This document shows positions 15,472 to 23,073 of a stretch of DNA of 35,741 nt, piece after piece. The notes under the pieces are model-generated. The model was given only the letters and a program-made list of their open reading frames with translations, searched no databases and was not told where the DNA came from. The stretch comes from Paracoccaceae bacterium. GTDB lineage: Bacteria; Pseudomonadota; Alphaproteobacteria; Rhodobacterales; Rhodobacteraceae. Each line of letters starts with the position of its first letter. Positions within the stretch are counted from its first letter, which is position 1. Location of the stretch: contig CANBRQ010000022.1 of NCBI GenBank assembly GCA_947371955.1, positions 1-35,741 on the forward strand, written 5' to 3'. A program made the position numbers and the translations under genes.

Positions 15472-16464
15472 ATGCCAGACGTCTGTTCCACCGACCGCAC
15501 CGCCATTGAAGCCCTGATCGAACGGGAAACGGCGGCCTATTTCGCCAAGGATTACGCGACTTGGGCGGCTTGCTGGATCCACAATGAACAAGCCCTGTTG
15601 CAGCACATGTCTGCTGAAACCGGCATCGGGATCGTCAGCGGCTGGTCCGAACTTTCGGCCATGTATACCGCCTCAATGCGGGATTTTCCCGAACCAATAC
15701 CCGGTGCTGTCACCCGGGTATGGGGCCGGTTCGAGGCCAGCGGGGACCTCGCATGGGTGACCTTTGATCAGCACGCCCCTCCCAGCGACGATCCGTTTGA
15801 AGTGTCTGGCGTGCAACACGAAATCCGAGTCCTTCAGCGTGAGGCAGATGGTTGGAAGCTTTTGTGCGGCTGCGCTCTTAGGCCCGCGTCACAGGTCATG
15901 CGAAGCCCGGCGATTCAAGTCGACGCCCAGGCCCAAGTGGTGTGGATGAATGAGGCCGCCACAGCGGGCTTGGCGGGTCACCCCGGCCTGACCATCAGCG
16001 CCGGACGGTTGCGCGGCACGAACCGGGTTGCCGACAAGGCATTGGAGGCCGCGATCAGATGGGCCGCAAAAAACTTTACTTACGCCCAAAGACACATGGC
16101 ACTGCGTGACGGTCGTGCCGTCAACGGCGCCGTTCCGGTGCTGTTGGGCGGTGACCCTTCCGCACCCGGGGCGGCCTGCTGGGTGCAGGCGCAGGATACC
16201 ACCATTCTGGTTTCCTTCGACAATGCCGACGTCCTGGACCGACGCCTGCGCGCTGCAGCTGGCATCTTTTGTCTGTCGCCCGGACAGCATCAGTTGGCGC
16301 GGATGATCGCGGAAGGCAAGGATCTGGCGCAGGTCGCAACCGAGCGGGCCGTTTCGATCAACACGGTCCGCACGCAGTTGCAACGAACGTTCGACAAGGT
16401 CGGGGTGCGCAATCAAGCGGCCTTGCTCCGCGTCTTGTTGAGCGTTGGTCCGCCGGCGGGGTGA
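15472..16464 (+). CDS. LuxR-type transcription regulator with N-terminal SnoaL-like domain
   Basis: The first 125 residues resemble the SnoaL/NTF2-like fold (IEALIERETAAYFAKDYATWAACW and a closing WKLLCG), a cone-shaped domain that usually binds small ligands. A middle PAS-like region follows, then a C-terminal LuxR helix-turn-helix (LSPGQHQLARMI, SINTVRTQLQRTFDKVGVRNQAALLR). It is a likely ligand-responsive DNA-binding regulator, probably of the neighbouring enzymes. The start at 15472 gives 330 residues and fits the domain boundary; an ATG at 15406 would add 22 residues and overlap the small upstream gene as ATGA. The open frame upstream of 15406 is probably not used. Confidence 0.85.
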   Translation: MPDVCSTDRTAIEALIERETAAYFAKDYATWAACWIHNEQALLQHMSAETGIGIVSGWSELSAMYTASMRDFPEPIPGAVTRVWGRFEASGDLAWVTFDQHAPPSDDPFEVSGVQHEIRVLQREADGWKLLCGCALRPASQVMRSPAIQVDAQAQVVWMNEAATAGLAGHPGLTISAGRLRGTNRVADKALEAAIRWAAKNFTYAQRHMALRDGRAVNGAVPVLLGGDPSAPGAACWVQAQDTTILVSFDNADVLDRRLRAAAGIFCLSPGQHQLARMIAEGKDLAQVATERAVSINTVRTQLQRTFDKVGVRNQAALLRVLLSVGPPAG

Positions 16465-16686
16465 AACCTTCCAAAGGTTCGGTCCAACTGATCCGGGCCT
16501 TGCCTCTGGCGAAAAAGAATTGTGCGGGCGACGAACCAGATCAAGGCGCTACACGCGGCGTCACCATTGCCGCAAGACGGAATGAGCACGTCCTTCTTCC
16601 GGGCGGCGCACCTGAACATCAAATTGAAGACAGAAAAATCATCAGATGGATCACGATCACACAAGATGGTGGCCATTCAGACCGAA

Positions 16687-16692
16687 AAGGAG
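16687..16692 (+). promoter_or_regulatory. Ribosome-binding site fixing the hydrolase start
   Basis: AAGGAG lies 6 nt before the ATG at 16699. The frame is open further upstream to 16522, but those extra 59 residues have no RBS and no family similarity, so this site decides the start. Confidence 0.8.
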
Positions 16693-16698
16693 CTTCGA

Positions 16699-17577
16699 AT
16701 GCCACCTCCCGCGGCCTGCGAAACCGTCCGCATACCCGTCAACGGACATGAGATCGCGACCTATTCAATCGGGTCCGGCAAGAATGTCCTGGTGTTGGTG
16801 CATGGCGGTCCAGGCCTTTCCTGCGATTATCTGCGCGACAGCCATCAGCACCTCGCAAGCGGTGATTTGCGGATCGTCGCCTACGACCAGTTAGGCTGCG
16901 GCGCCTCTGACCGGCCGGTCGACGAACGGCTATGGGTCCTGGATCGCTATGTCGAGGAGCTTGAGATTGTCCGAGCGACTTTGGGTCTGGGAAAGATAAA
17001 CCTTCTGGGACAGTCGTGGGGTGCCTTTCTGGGCGTGGAGTATGCGCTGAAACATCCGGACAATCTGCGATCCTTGATCCTTGAAGGAGGGGCGGCAAGC
17101 ATGCCTGTCCTGGCCGCAGAGCAATCGCGTCTGCGAGCGGCCCTTGGTTCCGAGACAATCATGATGATGCAGCGCCATGAAGCGGAAGGCACGTTTGACC
17201 ACCCTGAATACAAGGGTGCCATAGATGTCTTGAACTATCGCCATGTCTGCCGACTGCAATCTTGGCCGGATTGCTTGATCCGTTCAATTTCGGATGTGCA
17301 CCTGGCGGCCTATCACGCAATTCAGGGCGAAAACGAATTCGTATTTACCGGAAACCTCAAGGAATGGGCCCGGCTTGACGCATTGCATCGCCTGGCCATG
17401 CCGGTTTTGATCATGGCCGGCATGCATGATCTCGTAACCCCGCTGAACGCACTGATGATGCACCAGCGTTTGCCGGACAGCCGCATCAAGATCTTCCAGA
17501 ACAGTTCCCACGTGCCATTCCTTGAAGAACCCGACGTCTATTTCCAGACACTCACCTCTTTTCTGCAAGAGATTTGA
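16699..17577 (+). CDS. Alpha/beta hydrolase, proline iminopeptidase-like (peptidase family S33)
   Basis: The 292-residue enzyme has the S33 layout: HGGPG oxyanion-hole motif at 35-39, nucleophile elbow GQSWG at 104-108 (S106), acid D244 in GMHDLVTP, and H271 in SSHVPFLEEP. Family members release N-terminal proline or hydrolyse small amides and esters, including in some cases acyl-homoserine lactones, so the substrate cannot be assigned. It lacks a signal peptide. It follows the SnoaL-LuxR regulator on the same strand with a 234-nt gap that includes a weak AACCTT/AAGGTT dyad at 16467-16481, so it may be transcribed separately. Confidence 0.92.
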   Translation: MPPPAACETVRIPVNGHEIATYSIGSGKNVLVLVHGGPGLSCDYLRDSHQHLASGDLRIVAYDQLGCGASDRPVDERLWVLDRYVEELEIVRATLGLGKINLLGQSWGAFLGVEYALKHPDNLRSLILEGGAASMPVLAAEQSRLRAALGSETIMMMQRHEAEGTFDHPEYKGAIDVLNYRHVCRLQSWPDCLIRSISDVHLAAYHAIQGENEFVFTGNLKEWARLDALHRLAMPVLIMAGMHDLVTPLNALMMHQRLPDSRIKIFQNSSHVPFLEEPDVYFQTLTSFLQEI

Positions 17578-17646
17578 CGTCTGCCAGGCTCAGAACAACT
17601 TGAATTCATCCATAGTTCCTGACGCTGCCCAAGCGAGGAGGCATCA

Positions 17647-18012
17647 ATGCGCGTTCCGATCCTAGCGATGCTTTTCATCCTTGGTCTGTCCGGCACAAGC
17701 GTAGCCGAGCCGACCCCGCAGCCGTTTGATGATCCAATGTTCAGGCGCTGTCTGACTTGGATGCTGGACGGCCAAAGGGGTGTCGGTCTCGACCACATTT
17801 GCCTGGACGAGTACGAGATTCCAGCACCGTCGCTTTTCCTCTGCGCCCGAAAAGTCCAAACTGGATTTCTGTCTACCACCGATCGCGAAGTCTGTACGAT
17901 CGTTTTCGAAGAGGAGGTGAAAAGAGTAAGGGCCGGCTTCGTTAAATGTGCGGCTTCCGGCCGCCGTTCTGTCACAACCGCCACGGCTGCGCCCGCATGT
18001 TCTACCTACTGA
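17647..18012 (+). CDS. Small secreted cysteine-rich hypothetical protein
   Basis: This 121-residue protein begins with a clear signal peptide (MRVPILAMLFILGLSGTSVA, cleavage after residue 20 expected). The mature part is about 100 residues with six cysteines spread along its length, consistent with up to three disulfides in the periplasm. A strong RBS (GAGGAGG) precedes the ATG. It lies 69 nt after the hydrolase gene on the same strand and may be co-transcribed. No family is recognised. Confidence 0.75.
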   Translation: MRVPILAMLFILGLSGTSVAEPTPQPFDDPMFRRCLTWMLDGQRGVGLDHICLDEYEIPAPSLFLCARKVQTGFLSTTDREVCTIVFEEEVKRVRAGFVKCAASGRRSVTTATAAPACSTY

Positions 18013-18054
18013 GTGACATTTCGATGTTCGCAACATCATGGGCTCGCCGTAGCT

Positions 18055-18330
18055 TCAGGATCGGCCAAAGCCGTCTTGCATGAAGAACGGCAGGTCAGGC
18101 TGTTGGCGGGCGATGCCGGTCGCGTCTTGAGCGGACATGCCCGTGTCGCGCAATAAGTCTTGCGGCAGGCTTGCCAATTCGCAGCGCCGGGCCTGGGCGT
18201 TTTCGACCCGGGCAACCGACGCCCGCAAGAGGCGCAGCCAGCGAGCGATCAAGGGTTGCGAAATTACAACCGGATCACGGTCGGACGTTCCCAGTGAGGT
18301 TTCGGAAAGGAAGTATGGCTTTGTCATCAT
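18055..18330 (-). CDS. DUF1127 family small protein
   Basis: The C-terminal half has the DUF1127 pattern: a tryptophan-containing helix (IARWLRLLRASVARVE) followed by RRCELASLPQDLLRDTGMSAQD. Proteins with this domain in alphaproteobacteria are small, basic and in some species involved in RNA-related regulation and stress or phosphate responses; here no target is evident. The start at 18330 is fixed by AAGGAG 6 nt upstream and gives 91 residues; the frame is open further but that part is non-coding in appearance. It is divergent from the CadC-like gene with 134 nt between the two starts, so the pair may share control. Confidence 0.85.
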   Translation of the reverse strand: MMTKPYFLSETSLGTSDRDPVVISQPLIARWLRLLRASVARVENAQARRCELASLPQDLLRDTGMSAQDATGIARQQPDLPFFMQDGFGRS

Positions 18331-18464
18331 CACAATCTCCTTCAAGTCGGTATCTGCCAGAATCTTGCAGGGCATGCTTGAAGGGTATGGCAACGGGACA
18401 GCGGTTGCTTGAGGATCCCCTCTGGATTGGTTGAGGAAATTGTGCGGATTTGGTAGGTTTGACC

Positions 18465-20009
18465 ATGCGATTGCAGTTCGAACCCTTTCACCTTGATGCG
18501 GATCGCGCCGAACTTCGGACTGCGACAGGAATCGTACCGCTGGAACCAAAGGCCTACCGGCTGCTTTGCCTCTTGGTCACCAACACCGAACGGGTCGTCA
18601 GCAGTGAAGAGATGATTGCCAACGTCTGGGACGGGCGTTTCATCTCGGACGCGGCGGTGGCCACAATTTTGGGAATCGCGCGCAAGGCGTTACGGGACGA
18701 TGGCGATGCACAGCGCTACATTCGCATCGTTCGCGGGCTAGGGCACCGCTTTGTGGCACCTGTCAGAATTGAAGCTGCGTCCTTTGCCTCGGAGGCGCCA
18801 GGGCCAGCCGTTGAAGTTGCTAGTCCGCATTCCGGGCGGCCGACCATTGCCGTCCTTCCCTTTGCAAGGTCTGGATTGCCAGAGGACTATTCAACGCTCG
18901 GCGATGCGATTTCGGCAGAAATCATTTCCTCGCTCTCGCGTTTGCGCTGGCTGCGCGTGATTGCGCGAGAAAGCACCTTCCGGTTTCGCAATGCGGAGGT
19001 GGACCTCGCATCGCTGCGCAGTGTGCTGGGAGCCAGCTATTGCTTGTCTGGCCATTTGGAGATGTTCGCAGGCCTAATGTCAGCCACGGTTGATCTAGTG
19101 GATACACGGAATGGCGGGCTGATCTGGTCCGACCGTTTCGAGCGCCCAGTTGCGGATGTTCACGCCGTCAGGCATGAGATTGTGATGGCCGTCATCGCGG
19201 CGCTGGATTTGCAGATCCCGCAGGCCGAGGCGGCCTTGGCCTGGACCAGACCCGCCGAGCAGCTAGATGCCTGGCAATCCTATCACCTCGGCCTCAGCCA
19301 CATGTACCGCTTCAACGCGCGCGACAATGCAATTGCGGCCGGCTTGTTTACCCGTGCGACCGATCTGGACCCCGGTTTTGCCACCGCCTTTGCCGCGCGG
19401 TCCTTCACCAGTTTTCAAACCTTTCAGATGGGGTATGATCCAGATCACTCAGCAGCGATGGCCGACACACGTCGCGCCGCCGAACGCAGTTTCGAGCTTG
19501 ATCCGCTTTGCCCCAATGCCAATGCCGCGATGGGCAGGTTTCACATTTTGTCCGGAACGCCGGATCATGGTCTTCATTGGTTGGAGCGCTCGGTGAGCCT
19601 CAGTCCGAACTATGCCGAGGGCCATTATTCGCTGGCATTTCTTCAGGTCTTGTGTGGTTTGCCCAATGAAACCCGCGAAGGCGTTGATATCGCCATGGGC
19701 CTCAGCCCGCTGGATCCAATGTTGGGCCCGATGTTCTTTATGAAGTCGCTGTCCTATGGCTTGGAAGGGGATTTTGCGACGGGGGCTGAGTTAGCTATAA
19801 GGGGCGCGCGCATTTCGGATTCCCATATGTCTGGCGTTTGCGGGGCCGTAACGCTGTGCATGTTGAGCGGGCAGATTGACGATGCGAAGCATTGGTTGGG
19901 CATTCCGCGCGATATGATATGCGGCCTGATGCGACTGTCAGCCTCTACTTGCAGTCTCCGCCTTTTCGGGACGCTGTTTTCCGGGCCACTCTGCGCAATG
20001 CGCTGCTAA
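18465..20009 (+). CDS. CadC-like winged-helix regulator with TolB-like and TPR regions, 3' end frameshifted
   Basis: An OmpR/CadC-type winged helix covers residues 1-100 (LEPKAYRLLCLLV, RYIRIVRGLGHRFV). It is followed by a TolB-like segment (TIAVLPFARSG, near 130, through about 235) and TPR-like repeats to about 480. This layout is common in rhizobial and rhodobacterial regulators often annotated as adenylate cyclase-like. A perfect tandem duplication of GATAT at 19911-19920 shifts the frame: the encoded tail is 30 unrelated residues ending at 20009. Removing one copy would restore a tail like RPDATVSLYLQSPPFRDAVF ending at 20029, which is typical for the family. DNA binding should be intact; the C-terminal end is altered. 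The start at 18465 was chosen over 18450 because the domain begins there. Confidence 0.88.
   Translation: MRLQFEPFHLDADRAELRTATGIVPLEPKAYRLLCLLVTNTERVVSSEEMIANVWDGRFISDAAVATILGIARKALRDDGDAQRYIRIVRGLGHRFVAPVRIEAASFASEAPGPAVEVASPHSGRPTIAVLPFARSGLPEDYSTLGDAISAEIISSLSRLRWLRVIARESTFRFRNAEVDLASLRSVLGASYCLSGHLEMFAGLMSATVDLVDTRNGGLIWSDRFERPVADVHAVRHEIVMAVIAALDLQIPQAEAALAWTRPAEQLDAWQSYHLGLSHMYRFNARDNAIAAGLFTRATDLDPGFATAFAARSFTSFQTFQMGYDPDHSAAMADTRRAAERSFELDPLCPNANAAMGRFHILSGTPDHGLHWLERSVSLSPNYAEGHYSLAFLQVLCGLPNETREGVDIAMGLSPLDPMLGPMFFMKSLSYGLEGDFATGAELAIRGARISDSHMSGVCGAVTLCMLSGQIDDAKHWLGIPRDMICGLMRLSASTCSLRLFGTLFSGPLCAMRC
19911..19920 (+). repeat. 5-bp tandem duplication (GATATGATAT) causing a frameshift
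   Basis: Two copies of GATAT lie head to tail inside the CadC/TPR gene. Deleting one puts the downstream reading frame (to a TGA at 20027-20029) back in line with the gene, and that frame encodes a tail with the composition and pattern of the family. The duplication is therefore the probable cause of the changed C-terminus. Confidence 0.8.
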
Positions 20010-20029
20010 CGGCCGGGTTGGCCGAATGA

Positions 20030-20382
20030 TCATGGGCACCGGCTGAAATGCCCGAAGGTCGTCTTAGGCCGTCGGCTGCCTTGGCAAATCGCCGAGCCCT
20101 AATGACCTCAACGGGCAACGCCCACGTCCAACGCCGTGGACACCACCGAGGCCAATTACCCTATTGTGAGCATCATGGCACTGGTAGCTCCGCCCGAGCG
20201 GAGAAGATTTCCTACCCCTCCATAAATGGCATTGGTGTGGCCTTGTTGCGTGGTGTGAAGCTCCCGCGATAGTCATTGATCGGCCGGCATACGGAGCAAA
20301 CTACCGCAAAGGTTCGCCGCGGGAGGGGCTGTCCAATGCCGCACTCCCGTCTCGTACCAAGTGCCCGGCAGGGGACGCGCCC
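20030..20382. other. Cargo/transfer junction, about 350 nt without a recognised gene
   Basis: No frame here has a motif, RBS or membrane pattern that I can support. It contains an 8-bp inverted pair CTCCCGCG (20261-20268) and CGCGGGAG (20318-20325). This is where the cargo block meets the 3' end of traH, so it may hold remnants of the insertion event, but I see no transposase fragment or direct repeat matching the other cargo boundary. Confidence 0.45.
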
Positions 20383-21780
20383 TCACTCCCCATTTCCCAT
20401 CTGCGACGCAAACTTCGCAGCCCCTGATGCCGCCAGCACTGACTTCGCCATCTGCAGCTTGGTCAACGCAGCGATCGCATGGTCATATTTCTCCTGCGCC
20501 TCGTTCCGGAAGGTCCCAAAGCTGTCGAGGGTCTTTGACACCGACTGTTGGAATTCCTCGATGATCGAGCCAAACGCATCGGTGTTCGACGCTGATTTCG
20601 CCAGTTCCTGCATGGCATCTTGGGTGTATCGCATGGCGCAGTCGATGGCGACGAGTTCGGCGATGAGGGCGATTTCATCATCGGTGAACTGGAACTTGTA
20701 GGCGCGGGCGGTTTTCAGGGTGTCGTAGATCGGGACCGAGGTCATGCCGATGAGGCCCACGGCGTCAGGGGAAAGCTTGGTGTCATCGCGGAGCGCGTCG
20801 GAGATGCCCTGGAGGATGGTGCTTACCCGGGCGTAAAAGGCCTCGGACTGCGGGATGGTCACGCTGACCAGCGTCGGGGCCAGGCATTTTGTTGCCTCAT
20901 CACAGTGCAGGACCTTGAGAGTGCCGCCTTCGACGAAGGCTTCGATCATGTCTGGGGTGAAGGCGCGCGGGGTGATGACCTGATGGCGTGGCCCTTCGTT
21001 ATCGTTGGCTGCAGCCCGGGTGATGATTGTGCCGGAAAGGGTCATGAAGAGCTCGGCAAGTTTCGGGTTTCCGGCAAGGAGAGCGTTCTTTTTGATGGCC
21101 TTCCAGGCATAGTTCACGTCGACCGGCACCTGGTCTTTCATCGCGCCGGAGGCGGCGGCGAGGGTGGATGTGGTCTTGCCTTCGGATCCGCAGCCATAGC
21201 GGGCAGAGAGGGCATCGGCAAAGCGGCCCGACATGGTGCCGACGGTCTTGCATACACTCTGCGTGTTGCCATCGACTTCGGCCCATAGAGAGCCGGACAG
21301 AAGCTGACCCGTCTCGCAGGAGTTGATGTTCATAGCGTTCATCTTTTGGACGAGGTCGCGTAGCTTGACCATTTGTTCGTGGACGGCCGGAGACAGACTC
21401 TCGAGCGCCAACTCAAAGGCATAAGATGAGGCGTTTTGCATGATCGCCTTGGCCAGATCGATCAGTTCTTCCTTCGAGATGAAGGAGAACGCCCCTCCGA
21501 AGATGTCGATCCCGCCACAACCTGCCCGGACCGAAGGAAGCTGCAGGTTGAAAAGCCCCGTGTTGCGCGGTTTGGTCCGAAAATAGAGCGAGCCCAAGGT
21601 GACAAAGCCGCCCATCTGGCCCTGATAGGCGGTCGGGCGGCTGAGGTTCACGCCGCCCCCTGCCCTCTCCCAGAAGTCTTTGAGGTCGGTGCCGATGTCG
21701 GCGGCGGCGGCGGTTTGGCCCAAGATGAGGCCAAGGAGGACGGCACCGCGGAGGACATTACGGAAAAGAGAAAACCGCAT
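20383..21780 (-). CDS. traH: Conjugal transfer pilus assembly protein TraH
   Basis: TraH is a periplasmic F-type protein needed for pilus extension, working with TraF, TraW, TraU and TrbI. The 465-residue product has a signal peptide (ending QTAAAA), the family N-terminal block with a glycine-rich GAGG-type region (RAGCGGIDIFGGAFSFI), internal cysteines, and a C-terminal coiled-coil helix region. Length matches F TraH (458). The ATG at 21780 was chosen because it overlaps the traF stop as TGATG and directly precedes the signal peptide; the open frame upstream is antisense or shadow of traF. It is the last transfer gene before the cargo block. Confidence 0.96.
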   Translation of the reverse strand: MRFSLFRNVLRGAVLLGLILGQTAAAADIGTDLKDFWERAGGGVNLSRPTAYQGQMGGFVTLGSLYFRTKPRNTGLFNLQLPSVRAGCGGIDIFGGAFSFISKEELIDLAKAIMQNASSYAFELALESLSPAVHEQMVKLRDLVQKMNAMNINSCETGQLLSGSLWAEVDGNTQSVCKTVGTMSGRFADALSARYGCGSEGKTTSTLAAASGAMKDQVPVDVNYAWKAIKKNALLAGNPKLAELFMTLSGTIITRAAANDNEGPRHQVITPRAFTPDMIEAFVEGGTLKVLHCDEATKCLAPTLVSVTIPQSEAFYARVSTILQGISDALRDDTKLSPDAVGLIGMTSVPIYDTLKTARAYKFQFTDDEIALIAELVAIDCAMRYTQDAMQELAKSASNTDAFGSIIEEFQQSVSKTLDSFGTFRNEAQEKYDHAIAALTKLQMAKSVLAASGAAKFASQMGNGE

Positions 21781-22658
21781 CAGGGTTGCTCCACATAGCG
21801 TTGGCCCTCGGGGACCTGGCTCACCACGAAGACGCGTTCGAGGATAACATCTTCCGTCAAAAGACCGCTGCCCAAGGGTTCGACCCGCCCCGATCGTGGC
21901 TCGACGAGGGCGATGAAGGGCGTCGGATGTGTATCGAGGCCGAAGGCGCGCAACTGGCCGGTGTCGGCCTGCGCGTCCGGATAGAGGGGATGCTTCGAGC
22001 CATCCTTGGCCACGACCAGGGGCGTGATGCCGTAGTTCTTCTGCATCAGCTTGATAACCTCGAGCTCCTTGGCACAAAGCGGGCAGGTCTTCTCGTCGGT
22101 CACCACGACCATGAAGCCCAGATTGTCCGAGGCCAGACGCAGAGCCTCTTCCCATTTGACGCGCTTTTCGTCCTGGAAGACCTCGCCGCCCATCTGGCTC
22201 AGGGGATAGGTCTGGTTGGCATCGAGATCGGGGGTACGGAAGAGCACCCTCTCCCAGACATCGGCAAAACGGCCGGCCTGATCGACCATGGCCTTCTGGG
22301 CAAACATATAGGCGGAAAGGTTTTGCGGGGTGGGTTCCAGAATGGCGCGGTTCTTCAACTCATCGAGCTCCTTGCGGGCTTTGTCGATGGCGTCGGTTGC
22401 GGGATAAGCGGGCGGCGCCGTGTTCACCGTCTCCTCTTCCCGGGGGTTCTGCTTTTCTTCTGGTGCCGCAGGCTTTGGCGGTTGCTGTTTCGGCCGCTTG
22501 GCCGGATCGCAATAGAAGTTCCAGCCGACCTGAATGCTGTCGGAACAGAAGCCGAATGCATGACCATCTTCTGCCCGAGCAGAGGAGATGATCGCCGTGG
22601 AACCGATCAGTGCCAAGGCCATGATACTGCCGAAACCTAGGATACCTTGCTCAGCCAT
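21780..22658 (-). CDS. traF: Conjugal pilus assembly protein TraF (thioredoxin-like)
   Basis: This periplasmic protein of 292 residues has a signal peptide (to about residue 29), a Pro/Lys/Glu-rich linker at 54-80, a helical region, and a C-terminal thioredoxin-like domain with CPLC at 192-195. F TraF has the same fold but lacks the CxxC, so this version may retain redox or isomerase activity, useful for the many cysteines of TraN and TraU. Start and stop both overlap neighbours (8 nt with the upstream thioredoxin-like gene, 1 nt with traH). Confidence 0.95.
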   Translation of the reverse strand: MAEQGILGFGSIMALALIGSTAIISSARAEDGHAFGFCSDSIQVGWNFYCDPAKRPKQQPPKPAAPEEKQNPREEETVNTAPPAYPATDAIDKARKELDELKNRAILEPTPQNLSAYMFAQKAMVDQAGRFADVWERVLFRTPDLDANQTYPLSQMGGEVFQDEKRVKWEEALRLASDNLGFMVVVTDEKTCPLCAKELEVIKLMQKNYGITPLVVAKDGSKHPLYPDAQADTGQLRAFGLDTHPTPFIALVEPRSGRVEPLGSGLLTEDVILERVFVVSQVPEGQRYVEQP

Positions 22659-23064
22659 GGCCCGTGCTCACAGCATTCTGCAGAGTGGCGCGGACGGCCC
22701 CGAGATATTGGCCGGGGCTCTGGAAGCCTTCGATGTGGCCCACGACTTTACCTTCGGCGAGATCAATGAAGAGAAGCACCGGGATGGCGTGGATGCTGGC
22801 GGTGATGGGATTGCCCCGCGCATCGACAAAGGCGGGCCAGGGCTTGATCGCCTTGCCGTCTTGCGAGGCGACCAGAATGTCTAGCCCTGAGCGTTCCGCC
22901 GCCGGGGCCAAAACCGCCGCAGCGGCATGGCAGACCGGGCACCAGCTGGCACCGACGAAGATCAGGCCGATTCTTGGGTGGTCCTCAGCCGAGGCGATCC
23001 CGGCCAGGAGAAGCACCGGGATCGCGATGGAAGACAGGAGAAGGGTTCGGCGGGTCAATTGCAT
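22651..23064 (-). CDS. Periplasmic thioredoxin-like protein of the transfer operon
   Basis: The 137-residue product has a twin-arginine-like N-terminus (LTRRTLLLSS) leading into a hydrophobic signal segment and SAEDHP. A thioredoxin fold follows with WCPVC at 41-45 and a cis-Pro region (IHAIPVLLFID). It is probably a disulfide reductase or isomerase for transfer proteins, functionally comparable to TrbB of F though smaller and not clearly orthologous. The gene lies 9 nt after traN and overlaps traF by 8 nt, so it is part of the operon. Confidence 0.88.
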   Translation of the reverse strand: MQLTRRTLLLSSIAIPVLLLAGIASAEDHPRIGLIFVGASWCPVCHAAAAVLAPAAERSGLDILVASQDGKAIKPWPAFVDARGNPITASIHAIPVLLFIDLAEGKVVGHIEGFQSPGQYLGAVRATLQNAVSTGHG

Positions 23065-23073
23065 GGTCGGGCC

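Noticed and set aside
20261..20325. 8-bp inverted pair as insertion-sequence ends
   Set aside because: Only about 50 nt lie between the arms, with no transposase and no target-site duplication visible.
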